A stretch of DNA of 64,000 nt from Epiperipatus broadwayi (Eukaryota; Onychophora; Udeonychophora; Euonychophora; Peripatidae): assembly GCA_028023455.1 (NCBI GenBank), contig JAQFVV010013077.1, positions 214,768 to 278,767 of the forward strand, given 5' to 3'. A program made the translations under genes and the position numbers. Shown in pieces: positions 12,387-24,246 of this stretch (its first letter is position 1; the number at the start of each line of letters is the position of its first letter). The notes below the pieces were generated by a model that worked only from the letters and a program-made list of their open reading frames with translations, ran no database searches and was not told the DNA's origin.

Positions 12387-12874
12387 CAATTCAGAAACAT
12401 CGCGCTATATAAAATAAATATCTCATTTATAATTATTAATATATTTTTTCTATAATACCTATTATGTATGATACATTTTTTGGTACTTCCATAATAGACT
12501 TGTTGCCTGTGTTTGCAACAACTGAATGCCATAACTTTCTCAAGTGGAGAAGATGTCTGCGACAGCAGAATGCCATATTAACGTCACAACTACCTGTTTT
12601 TATCTAATATTGTAATGGGATTATTATTTTTGTGTATAAATTTTATCTTTTCCTACTGTTAAAAATTTGACATTTTAATATTGCATTCTCCATCGCAAAC
12701 ACACACACACTGGAGAAAAATACACCATTTTTCTGTATTTCTTAACAACAGACAAAATATTATTTTTTAATTGTTTACCTTGGTTAATTAATATAATTTA
12801 AAAATTAACATGGATAAGTATAATTACTATTATAAATATAAAAACTGATCTAAAATACTATAAATGATAGTTTG

Positions 12875-12985
12875 CCCTATGTGGTTTAGTGCAATGGTAT
12901 CTTAAGGTCAGACCATGGTCCAGCTCTGTTATTTGTGGTGTTCAAACTTCTCAGAAGCTTTTAGGCAATAAACCATACTGTTTCA
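12875..12985 (+). repeat. tRNA-derived SINE (long-tail family), decayed
   Basis: It has a tRNA-like head with an A-box-like 'tggtttagtgcaatgg', then a B-box-like 'gtgttcaaacttc'. The tail 'cagaagcttttaggcaataaacc' resembles the tails of the minus-strand copies at 13246-13372 and 26569-26813. This copy is diverged and partly deleted. Confidence 0.5.
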
Positions 12986-13245
12986 TATTTCATCCTAAGA
13001 TATTTTATTTCAGATTTTTATCTGATTGTTAAATCTTTTGCCCCTTTTTTTTATTGCTAGTTTTAATTAATGTGTGTATAAAAATTAATATCTATATATA
13101 CACCCTCCCCCCCTACCCCACTGGAGAAATTATACGTACTTAATTCTTGAATTGTTTTATTTATAAATTAATAAAAAAATTGGACTTATAATTTCAAATA
13201 AATTTTGCCTCCCTTCTCTCACTCCATAATAATAATTAAAAAAAG

Positions 13246-13372
13246 CCACATTGCTTATTACTCAGGAGTTTATAAAAAGTCCAAGCATCAGACCTGCAAG
13301 TGTCAGAATCGATCCTAGAACTTCCCGATCCCAAGTGGGGTGCTCTGCTAACTGCACCAAACCACGCAGAGT
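13246..13372 (-). repeat. tRNA-derived SINE (long-tail family)
   Basis: On the minus strand the head reads tggtttggtgcagttagcag (A box) through gatcgattctg (B box). The tail is gactttttataaactcctga followed by gtaataagc. The same head and tail order is seen in the tandem pair at 26569-26813. It is a retroposed element, not a functional tRNA gene: the cloverleaf is degenerate. Confidence 0.65.
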
Positions 13373-13385
13373 TCTCACTCCATGA

Positions 13386-15955
13386 ATTTTTAATATAAAA
13401 ATAGAAATGTATTAATTACCTCTCATTATAAACTTTTTATATCTTTAAAACGCTACTGAAATAAATGTAAATACCAAATAATTATTAATTTTTATTAAAT
13501 ATGTAAAAAAAAATTTTAAAAAACAATGACTTTATGTAAATAGTCAACTAAAAAGTAGAAATTAAGTAATACATTTTTCAATTAATTTGACATTCTTGGA
13601 CAATATCAGTGATATTAAGAATCTAGACTTGTTATAAAACAATTAGAATTGAAGGAACATTGATGTTTCATAAAAGCATTTGAGGTCTTTTTAATTTTTG
13701 TGATTTATTTGTGACTCAAATTTTTTATTAAACAACAATATTCCTGCAATTACCAATTATTTTATAACAAGTCTAGATTCTTAAGATTGCTGATATTTTC
13801 CACAAATGACAAATTAACCGAGAAGCGGATTGTTTTATTTTTCTACATTTTAGTCAGCCATTTACGCAAAAGCATTATTTATTTTTAAATTTTTTTACAC
13901 ATTTTTTACTTTTTAGTTATATTTACATATTATTTTAAAAAATGATTAAAACTACAAAAAAAATCTGACAAAAATTATAATTTAATAAGATGTGAAATTT
14001 AAAAATATACCCTCTAACAAAGAGATTCTAAATTTAAATATCATGTGATTATCTACTATATAAAAATATTTATGTATTGGCTTTTTAATTAATTTAATTA
14101 ATAAAGTATGAGTTAAATCAATATTAATAAAATTTTATTCTACAAATGTAATATTTTCTTCAGATATATATTTTTTTATTTTAATTAATTTAATTAACTA
14201 CAAATTAAATCAATATTGACAAAATTTTATTCTACAAATGTAATATTTTTGTTTGCTTGATTATTGAGAAGTTTTCATGGGAAGCATAAGGATGTCATTG
14301 TTAAAAATTCAAAAATATGTACATACAGAAAGAAACATACATAGACAGGGCAAGTTATTATAAAAACATTTAAAATTGGATTTAAAAGAAAAAAATCATT
14401 AAAGCATTTATTTTAGTTTGAAAGCAATATTTCATTATGCTAATGACAATATTATTATAAGTGTTAATAACATATTGTATTGACTTTGTGGTTAAATATT
14501 GTCAAAAAACGTTTAAAATTGTTCACTGATGCTTTGATAAAGAAATATATATAAATGGAAGAGTAATCAAATATATGTTTTTATGTTCTCGTGTGAAATA
14601 TAAAAATATTAAGATACTCTTACATTCACATGATTGTATGTATAGTAATACAACATATAAATTATCGTATGAATTTTTATTAAAATATGGCCCTTATTCT
14701 AATATTAAAATACTACTTTGCTGCACGAAAAAATAAATGTAAGATAATTAAATATTAAAAATAGTATTTAATTATTTGATGAAGTTCTTAAATATACAAC
14801 TATAATATATATACAAGTATAAGAAAAAAAATTAACAATAACTTTCAAAAAAACTTTTGTAAATAAATTAGAAATGTCATAAAAAACAGATTCATATATA
14901 TAGCTGTGGATTGTCTGCAAGCACGCTTATGTTTATTGCAAATAAAGTTTATTTTTTAAATTTGTAATTTGCATGCAGGCAGTATCTTATTATTTTACTG
15001 GTTAACTGTACACTCTAGAAAATTTGCATATGAAACATTAATGAATATTAAATTTGATTAAATTATGATAATTAGTGCAATTATTTAAAAACGGAATTGA
15101 TACTGATTGCCAGTGAGCATGTGAGTTAAAAAGAACTATCGAGTTGAGAATAATGAAGTTTTCTTGCAAGGAGGAAAAAGCAGTGCTTAGCTAGAGCCAT
15201 CTTTGCATTTCTAAGTGCTTTGAAAGTGAAGATTGTCAGTTATGCAAAAAGACAGATTTGAAATGATGTAAGACATCATCTGTTAGTTATCTTAAATATA
15301 AAATAACTAAAAATTAACAGGTATTCAAGTTATAGACTTTAATGTATGAGTTAATGAAAATGCTAGTCAACGGACTTTATTAGATATTTGCAGTGTGTGA
15401 GACAATTATTTACACATATGAAGTTGTTATTAAATTTAGTCCCAAAGTCTAGGGACATTTATTATTATTTTTACTATTAATTCTTTATTATTATTTACAT
15501 TATTATTAAACATTCATCATCATAAATAAATAAACTTGCAGAGTTTTAAAACTTTGATTTTGTATTTTATTTTAAAATTGATATTTGCTCGGCTGGTATT
15601 AAGAATATCCCTGAGTATATACCAAGCTACAAATCTAATAAATATGCAAATAGAATAGGAAATTATTGTTTTTAAATTACTTAATAATTTAGGATGATCT
15701 AAAAAAATTACAATATTATAACAAATTAAATCAAAAGGTGAATTAAAACAAACAATCACTTAAAATATATTAATAATGCATATAAGTATATAATTTGATA
15801 TAATCAATATTTTATTGATTTAAGTCTTATAATTCCCTTTATTCTATATTATATTTAAAATCAAAAAAAAATTCAAATTTTTAAATTATTTCTGATAACC
15901 TTTCTTACATAAAAGAACAACTAGGGCTTAGTGAAATATGAATGAAATTTTGGGT
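13386..15955. other. AT-rich non-coding stretch with local repeats
   Basis: No gene recognised. It holds an inverted repeat with arms of about 45 bp at 13604-13648 and 13752-13796 (core 'aatctagacttgttataaaa'), probably a MITE or its remnant. It also holds a diverged tandem duplication at about 14083-14160 and 14178-14252 ('aaaattttattctacaaatg' in both). Confidence 0.5.
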
Positions 15956-16089
15956 AGATACTTCATTGTCAAGCGTTGTTAGCCGAGAGGTCATCGCAAC
16001 CGCCTTGCAAGCAAGTAGTTGGTTGCAGATGGTTGTGGGTTCGCATCCCAGCCGATGCTATGACATATGAGAAGATACTTCATTGTTAA
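15956..16089 (+). mobile_element. Short tRNA-derived SINE with 17 bp target duplication
   Basis: The body at 15973-16072 has a tRNA-like head starting gcgttgttagccgagaggtc (A box), an anticodon-loop-like 'ccttgcaagc', and a B box 'gggttcgcatccc'. A very short tail (tatgacatatgag) follows. It is flanked by near-exact 17 bp direct repeats agatacttcattgtcaa (15956-15972) and agatacttcattgttaa (16073-16089), typical of LINE-mediated retroposition. The tail 'TGACATATG' matches the short-tail copies at 27460-27557 and 57904-57999. Confidence 0.85.
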
Positions 16090-16725
16090 TAAAAATAAAA
16101 AATAGAGTCATATATCACATGACTCCACTCTTTTTTATTAAGTTTGCAGGATATAAACAAAAGGCTTTGCTTAGCATTTATCTCAAAGCTTGTTGAGCAA
16201 TTAACAAGGCTCTTTGTTTATACTTCATTGTTATTTTCAAGGGGGGGGGGGAACAAATTATTGTATTAATTTCCCCCAATTGCATTTATATTTAAGAATA
16301 AATAAAAAAATGTTAAAAGTAAATTGTAATTCATGCTAAAATAATAAATTGTAAGAGTCATAAAATTATAATACCAGATGAATTTTAAAAATTGCTAAAT
16401 TTTCAGTAGCCAGATTAATGGTATTTTCTGGTGTATATTTTGCAGATGGTGAATTGTTACCAGATAATTTTCATTAAAACAGAAGTTTATCAAGCTGACA
16501 ATGAATTTCTGACATCATTACAAATAAATCATAATCAGTACGTTATGTTAAAAGAAATATGAAAAAAAAAATTTAAACTGCTGCGTAAATATCTTTCAGA
16601 ACAACAAAAAAATGGTACTATTACTAAAAAGAAAAAAGAAAGGCATCAGGAAATATGTCAAAAAATTGTATAAATAACTATAAAATAATAAAGAACAAGA
16701 AAACAAAACTAATCCTAAAATTATA
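16090..16725. other. AT-rich non-coding stretch
   Basis: No gene recognised; contains a 10-base G run at about 16242-16251. Confidence 0.4.
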
Positions 16726-18030
16726 ATAACCATGAAAATTCCAAGTATTTAAAATGAAGATGTGAAATACGCAATTAAATCTATTAAAAAATTGAAGTTT
16801 CAGAAGAAGGTAAAATTATTAACTATATTTTATTTTATTTTTAAATTATCAGCAAAGCTATACACTAAATTCTAAATAATACATATAATTAAGATGATTG
16901 GAAAAATATAATAGGAATATGAACATTTAAAAAAGATGAAAAGGGAGATACTCCAAGTTACAGATCTAAACCTTCTATCAATTTTGTATATGTATTTTAC
17001 TAAGATCATTACATCTCAATTTCTGATAACATTGCATTTAAACCAACCAAAAGAAGAAAACAGAAGTTTATAATAATTATAATGTTAAAAGAAGAGACCA
17101 ATATATTGTAAATCTTGAAGAATATTTATCAAAATATAACAATAAGGATTAGATTACATGATGTCTCTAAAAAGATTAACATTGATAAAGATATAACAGA
17201 GAAATTCTATATCTCCAAAACTTTTTACTGCAGTTTATTGAAAGTATGTTGTGGAATTAAAATAGAAAACTTAAGGGAGTAAAATACATGGAAACTATTC
17301 ATATCACCTAGATTTAACAGTAGATGTAATCATTTCACAAATAATGCTCCAGAATTTCAGGAAATCTTAAAGGCTATTAGATAAAAGCAAAAAATTTGAG
17401 CTAAAGATAAGTGACTCTTCAAAAAAGAATGACAATAAATTAGTAGTCGATATAAATACCTTGGTCAGATTATTAATACAGATGGAAGCATAATGGATAA
17501 AATTAAGACAGAATTAAAACTGGAAGGAGTGGCTTTTGCTTAGAAATAACAATATTAAAATATGTATATGTAGTTATGTGTTTGAAAAAAAGGTTTTAAA
17601 TAGATGTGTCTTAATATTATTTGCTTGTGTATATCATCGGAAACTGTTAATGTAAATACAATACAAATTCTTCATACTATATACCAACGCTAAAAGAGTA
17701 TTTATAGTGGTGAAATAATAATAATAGAAAACCAAAACAAAATATATGGATGAGAAAATAAACAGGGATCATTGGCAACAATGAAAGAATTAAGAGGCAG
17801 AAATAGAATTACACTGATCAAGTCACTGGAAGAGATAATAATTGATAGACAACTGAAACCTTAAACTGGATCCTGGAAGAATCTAAAACATAAAAACAAA
17901 CCATACTTAGCCGGAAGGATTAATAAAGAAGTTTTCTGGAGTTATGTGGAGAATAACAGCTATAAATCAAAAAAACTATTAAAAACTTTGAGAGACCTTC
18001 ATAGTGCAATGGACTGACAATAGCTTAAGA
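16726..18030 (+). pseudogene. Degraded RTE-like LINE reverse transcriptase
   Basis: Three landmarks in the right order identify a decayed non-LTR reverse transcriptase. The pre-catalytic NEDVKYAIKSIKKLK lies at about 16756-16800 (family pattern: E-x-AI-x-x-LK-x-GKAPGPDGI). TFKKDEKGDTPSYR lies at about 16925-16966 (family pattern: KKGD-x-x-NYRPI). YKYLGQIINTDGSI plus MDKIKT lies at 17450-17510 (family pattern: KYLG-x-x-I-x-x-DG, in the thumb). Frames are broken by many stops and indels, so no product is expected. Confidence 0.7.
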
Positions 18031-18639
18031 TGATAATAACTTTACAATAACAATAATAAAATGAAAATAAGATTTACTAAAAAAAGAGCGGAAAAAAATA
18101 TTTTAGTACAAAAAATTCTTAAATTAGAACTTACAAAAATAAATTAATAAATAGGAAAAAGAAAAAATATTATTCACTGGAAGTAACAAAATAACATGAC
18201 CGAATGATATGAACAATTGCATTATGGAAGTTGAAAATGATTAAGAAGTTTTTGATAAAAAGAACTAGCAGAATTACTATTGTTATATTTTATTTCTTAA
18301 GGTTTTATTGGTAATTATATAAAATAACTAAACAATAATTCCATTTACAATATCTTTTATTTAATCTTAATGTGATAAAATCTCAGTTAATATGAAAGTT
18401 TAAATGTTAATTTAATGTTAAACATTTTTGATACACGTAAAAATGTGTAAAAGTTCAATTTTATGTATTTTCTTACAGATTACTTTTGTTCTAGTAAACT
18501 ATTTTATTAAACACAATTTAAGAATCTTAAAGTTTGTTTCATTATTTCAAAAGCTAAATTATATTGACTAGAATTATATTTAGAATTGTTTGTTTAATAC
18601 AGACTTCATCTGTCATCTAATTCTCTCAGAATATTCAAA

Positions 18640-19325
18640 CTCTGCTATTGTCATAATAATATTCCCTAATCTATTAAATGTCTACAATCAAATATGGTAA
18701 CTCCTTTTTAAAAAGGTTAATTCACTTTCCATTCATTTATTTGGAATAAGAAAGCTGTTTCAATTTCAATCAGTATTATTCAGAAACGTGCCAAATTCAT
18801 TGTCATGTTTTTGCATTGTCTTTGTTTTCAGAATCCATTTCTTGCGTAATATGGTATATTTATATCCAACATAATAAACAAAACAACATACCCAACTGAA
18901 AATGCTTTTCAATGATATATTTACACATATATTTAAAATTTCAAAGCAGTTTATATCTTAAATATTTTGATTTTATTCAAAATCAATCTCAATGCCCTTC
19001 CCATCAACTCAGTTTTGGCTAGGATACGAATCTTTAAAATTGTTGCCTTATATTCATTATGTGACAAATATGAGGAAACCATGGATCACTTCTTTTTTCA
19101 TTGCCCTGAATTACAAATGTATAGAATCATCATAAGCATCATAACTCATTCATATACATCATTTCTAAATGAATTTATTACTAGTCTAGTAATAGGACTC
19201 TTTCCAAAAAAAAAACCATCTCATTTTATTATCTTTATTTTATGGTTTCTAAGATGTCATTTTCCTTTCAATTCTAACACAAGCAAATTATTATCATTAA
19301 TTTATAACAACAATCAAGAGATCTA
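18640..19325 (+). pseudogene. 3' fragment of a Tx1-like LINE ORF2
   Basis: An upstream segment near 18730-18810 reads FHSFIWNKKAVSISISIIQK, which corresponds to the RLFWKGKVSAFSIKLMQ region of the 21-25 kb LINE. The open segment 18967-19325 carries the C-terminal zinc-ribbon signature CDKYEETMDHFFFHCPEL (C-x-x-x-x-E-T-x-x-H-x-x-x-x-C-P), the counterpart of CHRHEETFEHLIRSYPG. It is a 5'-truncated, decayed copy. Confidence 0.7.
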
Positions 19326-19329
19326 GCCC

Positions 19330-20430
19330 TAGTCTTACTTGATTATTCAGCTACATAATGTTATATTTATATAAGACAAGTTAGTTTGTAGTTGAAATTA
19401 GAAAAAGAATTGTACAATATAAATTGTAATCACCAAAAATGTAAAAGTTGGAAATCATAAAAGCACGTTGCTTTCAAAGAAAAAGGAAAGCACTCCAGAA
19501 GAAAAGATAAGAAATAATTAATTATAGAAAAAAAAATACTTAAATAAATAAAAACAAAAGTATAGTCGTTTGTTTGCAATACTAAAGTCCTATTCATTTA
19601 ATTAACGAACTAATAATGGTAAGAAAAAATGGTAATTAAAAAACAAGAAAGATTATGTTTGTGATTAAATTAAAATACACTAATTAAATCTGTTAAAGCA
19701 AGATTTAATTAGTGTGAAGATAAGAAAATATGCAGTGACATAAATAGGGAGAAATTTTGGCTACAGAGTTCTGCGTCTTCGTTGTCCTTCATGTGAGATG
19801 TTCTCTGTGGTTGATAGATTAGCTGAACAAGATCGCCATGAGTATTAACCTGCAGTCATTGAGGAGTTTTCTACCCCCAGGCACCAGTGACCTGAAAGTT
19901 AATGAGCTGGTTAGGTTTCCATACAGATTGCCGTGATCTTATTATTGTTTATATACCTGAGAAGACTTCCAGAGGAATTATTACCAGAGGGTAATATTAC
20001 TTTATTATGTCAGTTAGATTATTAATTAATACTGTGGACTGAGAAAAGTAGAATTGTTTCTAGCGAAATACATCTATATGTTTAGATGTGCAGGACAGTA
20101 TTGAGATTGAATTCCAAATGTTTCAGTTAATGTGGATTGCATAGTGGTATTATATATTTTATCTGTTTATTCAATAAATAAGTAATTTTCATTATATTGC
20201 GTATTTGAATTTATTTAATTCCCAGTTATTGTATTTTGCTGTGATCTGTTACATTTTTTTTTGTTAGCAGATACATAGCACATGAAAGCTTTTCTCAATA
20301 TGTATAAATTTGTAACAAGGTTTAAACAATCATATAACCATATATATTCCAATTAAATAACATCCACATTATCTAATTATATAAATCCGTATAAAATTTG
20401 AAAATATGTAGAAGATACTTTTGCATTGTT
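19330..20430. other. Non-coding stretch
   Basis: No gene recognised. A small palindrome lies at about 19676-19713 (acactaattaaatctgttaa and its partner). Confidence 0.4.
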
Positions 20431-20433
20431 TTA

Positions 20434-20565
20434 TATAAGTACAGTATTATATAATGAACATACTAATAGCTCTTAACAAGCTTTTCTGAATATCCCTATT
20501 CCCAGCCAAGTTTCTAGCTCTGGCTGTCATCAGTGAGGCACTAGTATAGTATAAGTACAGTATTA
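20434..20565 (-). mobile_element. Family B hammerhead element, copy B1, 100 bp, with 16 bp duplication
   Basis: A compact element (20450-20549) lies between perfect 16 bp direct repeats tataagtacagtatta (20434-20449 and 20550-20565). It contains a hammerhead ribozyme motif on the minus strand at 20501-20538 and has no ORF. The motif 'gctcttaacaagctt' at the other end is shared with copy B2 and, in looser form, with family C. Its size and duplication fit a very short retroposed unit generated from a ribozyme-processed RNA; this mechanism is inferred. Confidence 0.85.
20501..20538 (-). ncRNA. Hammerhead ribozyme motif, type I, copy B1
   Basis: Minus strand, in order: stem I strand CCUCA, intact core CUGAUGA, stem II AGC-CAGA-GCU, GAAA, a short stem III region CUUGGC (CCGGUC in copy B2), then UGGG pairing with the 3' part of CCUCA. 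All core catalytic residues of CUGANGA and GAAA are present. The C-C-G to C-U-U change in stem III is CpG-decay-like and alters the U that should precede the cleavage site, so activity of this copy is doubtful. Confidence 0.7.
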
Positions 20566-20569
20566 ATAT

Positions 20570-21060
20570 CAAGTAATCCTTTACTCTCTTTTTTAGCATA
20601 TAATTATCATTTTATCTTTGGATATAATCAATAAAATAATGGTGAAAGTAGTTAATTGTATTCAATATTGTTGTCTGTCTAATTTCAATAATTTTTAATC
20701 GGTCAATCAAAGTTTTCTTCTTGAGTTTTTTTTTCACCTTGGCAAGCTGGTTTCATTACTTTTATACTCTATAATTTATTGAGCACAAAATCAATATGTT
20801 ATATATTGTACAAAAGAAACAAGTATAAAATATAAGCTAATACATGTGTAAAAAAAATGATAATCAAGCAAGATGAATATGTTATATACATTAATGAATT
20901 CATAAGGACATATAGATTAATACAAATAGAATAAGGGATAATATAAATGTGTGATAATAACTCTGATATCTGGTACCATTGTCTACTGTTCAAACTAAGC
21001 AGTCCATCAATAACGGTGTGTATTTACCCAATCTGCCTGACAAATGACTCAGTTCAGCAG
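20570..21060. other. Non-coding stretch
   Basis: Nothing supportable; the 20799-20993 frame is a low-complexity hydrophobic chance frame. Confidence 0.4.
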
Positions 21061-21068
21061 ACTTGCAT

Positions 21069-24000
21069 TCATTGAATGTTCTTAATGAGATTCCATGTTT
21101 CATAAAATCTTGAGTTGGGAGTTAGCAGTTTGTCACGATTCTTCATTTTTTGTAGTTTCCTAATGGTAAAAGCCTCTTCATCGAAAGCATTGGTGTTGAA
21201 TATTTTTCTGCGCCTTACAGTCCAAATTGCATAGTTTATGAATAATGACAATCTGATTGTGGCAATACATCTTGTTCTTATGCTGTCATTGAGCGATATG
21301 ATTAAGTAATCATCAATGTTGAGGTTCTTGGCAATTGTACTTCTTGTGATCCAGAGACCAGGGTATGAGCGTATTAGATGTTCAAATGTTTCTTCATGCC
21401 TATGACAGAGAGGCCAAATAGGATCAATTTTAACAATGCCTCTCTTATATGCAAGAAACCAGTTGGTACTCACTGAATTGATGTTGATTTTGAGTACAAA
21501 ATCCAGGTATTTAGGCTCCATGCTCCAGAAGCTGAAGAGAGTCATGAGTTTTTTATTGGGAATCCCCAACTTGGGACATATGTCGATGTTGAAAGGATGT
21601 ATTAGTCTGTAGGCTTCCCATATCTTGATTCGTTTGTCAAATGTGTCATGGGTGATGACCATGTATTTTTTAATCAGCTCAATTGATGAGTCTATGAAGT
21701 TCTTAGCTCTAGGTTATGGTCTATCAGTAGGAATTACTGGCTCCAGAATCTGCTCATATCCAAAGGTTTTGATTATTATTGAGATAAAGTTGAAAGTTTT
21801 CTGTCCTGCAATAGCCTGGAGAGAATGCAGGGACAAACCATTGTATTTCTTATGTTGTTGCATGAGCTTAATGCTAAATGCAGAAACTTTGCCTTTCCAG
21901 AATAATCTCACTGCAAGAGTGTTTACTTTTCTGATAAATGTTTTGATAAGTTTGATGATTGGCACATAATAATTTATTTTGGCCATAATTTTCATATTCA
22001 ATATGGCTACTTTCCCAGGTAGGGATAGATAGACTTTGGATAATTTTTGGGTTAAGTTTTCCATTGATAATAGGATTTCATTATGTATGTCTTTTGACAT
22101 TTGGGTATGTGTTTTGGCAAGAGCAAATCCTAGAAATTTTTGAGGCTCTGCTTTGAACTTAGATGTAGTTTTTTTCCCATTACTTGCAGATTTCAATGGA
22201 TTTATTAAGAGACCAAATTTACTGGAATACCATTCCAAGATAGAGTTAAGCTGAGTGAGAAAATTTGATGATGGGAGAAAAACAATGATATTGTCCATGT
22301 ATGCAATCACATTGATCGTTTTAGCCAGTCTAGGTATATATATGCCAGGAAGCCGATTCTATAGCCTTCAATAGTGGATTGAGTAATAAACATAAGCACA
22401 CTCAGGGGTGAGCCCTCCAGGTTTAAAATATGATGACAACCTACCATTTAGGGATACAGTAATTTCTCTGTTGTCCAAAAGGTTTTGAATGATTTGAATT
22501 ATGGAGTTTGGTATTTGATGTTCTTCAAGCAAGTGTAGAAGGGTGTTTATGTTGACAGAATCAAAAGCCACAGTGATGTCAAGTTGAACAGCAATGGCAG
22601 CTTGTTTCTACTTTGTCTGATGTGGTCCAGAAGAATTTTAATCTGTCCCATTGCCAGAACTGGATATGAATTCTTCTTGGCATATTGAAAAGGTGAAATA
22701 TCTTTTAAAATCTTGTCTTGAATTTTTTCCTTAATAACTGTTTCCAGAATTTTGATGAGTGGGGACTAGAGATGGGCAGATGTTGAGTATGGATTGGGTG
22801 TCCTCATGCTTCTTAAGAAAGGGAACTAGAGCAATGGGATATAGGTGGGGTGTCGACCTTTTCTGCTGTGCCAAATAATCTGTCATTTTTAGCAGGATGG
22901 GAATGGTAAAATTACTCAGGTGATTAAGCAGAAACAGGGGGATTCCATGTAATCTGGGGTGAGTTTTATCTGGCATGGGTTTGAAGTTTATCTTTGAAAT
23001 CAGCCTCAGTTATTCCATGATTGATTGCAGACTTCAGTCTGACCCAGTCACAATAATGATGATTGGTTTTCTGGAGCCTCTGTTTAAAATGGCGGTATAT
23101 CTCATTGATCATTGGTTCACTTACAAACGAGCTGTCACCAATCTTTAATATGGTGGGTGTAGGTGTTTTTTGATGGCTCCAAGTGCCCAGCAGAGATATC
23201 CCCTTGTCCAACAATGTTGATATGCAAGAAAATTCTGCGAATGCTTAATGGAGAAATAGTCAGCTATAACTTTTTGTTTGCTTTTATAGTGTAGCTTAAG
23301 AGCAATGACTTCAATGGAGTGGGAGGCTGCAGAAAAGGCTTTCATCCTATTACTGAGATCATCTAAATCCTTGAGAAGAACAAGGGGACCTTTTCGGTAC
23401 TGAGTGTGATGATTGATCAGGGTTTGCAGAATGCCAATAAAAGCAAACCATGCTTCTTCAATGGGTTTATTAAGGATGTCTATCTTTTTAAAGTAGATAT
23501 AGGATTCAGATGGTATCGCCTCAGTAATCGTGGATTTAGTTAGTAACCAGATTGTATTGTTAGCAGTTGGCACAGCATTATTCAACGCTTCAATTTGTAT
23601 GATCTGCGCAAGATGGTCTGAGAAGACTATATGTTCTAACTGGGCGGACAGAATAAAATGTATATCAGGAGTATAAAAGAATAGGTCAATCAATGATCTA
23701 AACTTTTTGGTGTAGTATGAGTAAGAGTTGGAAGGAAGGTGGCCATCACCACTCATTACTGATCTTTGTATTAGATGTATGTAGTTTCTATTAAATCTAT
23801 CATAGATGTTAAAATCCCCAAGTATTAGAGTAGGCCAGCTATTACTAGCCATAATCATGTTTATAGTGTTGATTATATTGATTATGGTATGATTTGGATT
23901 TAGGTTTATTGTATGATTTGGATTTAGGTTTATTGACAGATATTGGTATGTTACTGCAATAGCCACAATATTAGCATCCAAATACATATTTTTAAATGTG

Positions 24001-24246
24001 TTAGGGGGGAAATCTTTTATTTATCAATATTGCCACTCCCCCAGCAGCTGTAAGACTATTTGAGAACTGAACATATCCATGTGTACTAAGGTGTTGACTA
24101 ATTCTGGGATCTGAATCATTATGAAGCTTCGTTTCTCCCATGAAGAATATGTGCAGAGAGTTTAATTTGACCCACTGCTCTATGGCACAAACTCTGTCCA
24201 TGGAATTTATGCCTCTGATATTAACTCCAACAAACTTATAATACAT
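21069..24246 (-). pseudogene. Tx1/L1-like LINE ORF2: APE endonuclease, reverse transcriptase, C-terminal zinc ribbon
   Basis: This is the best-preserved LINE in the window. The N-terminal APE-type endonuclease (24246 to about 23500) retains VNIRG, the metal-binding Glu in MGETKL, LGDFNI and FSDH. A linker follows with WTRGYLCWALG (about 23195-23165). Next comes the reverse transcriptase: HPRLHGIPLF (about 22955), FDSVNINTLLHLLEE with the first catalytic Asp (about 22565), and YMDN in place of YxDD (about 22301-22290). Then KFLGFALA, LFWKGK and a C-terminal CHRHEETFEHLIRSYPG zinc ribbon (about 21410-21355), ending at 21069. At least four frame breaks are visible; the clearest is one extra C in a C-run at 24004-24009. 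The second catalytic motif has Asn instead of the second Asp, so even a repaired frame might be inactive. Clade is inferred from the C-terminal motifs. Confidence 0.88.

Noticed and set aside
15973-16072. Functional tRNA gene
   Set aside because: Flanking 17 bp duplications and a SINE-like tail show a retroposed copy; the cloverleaf is imperfect.
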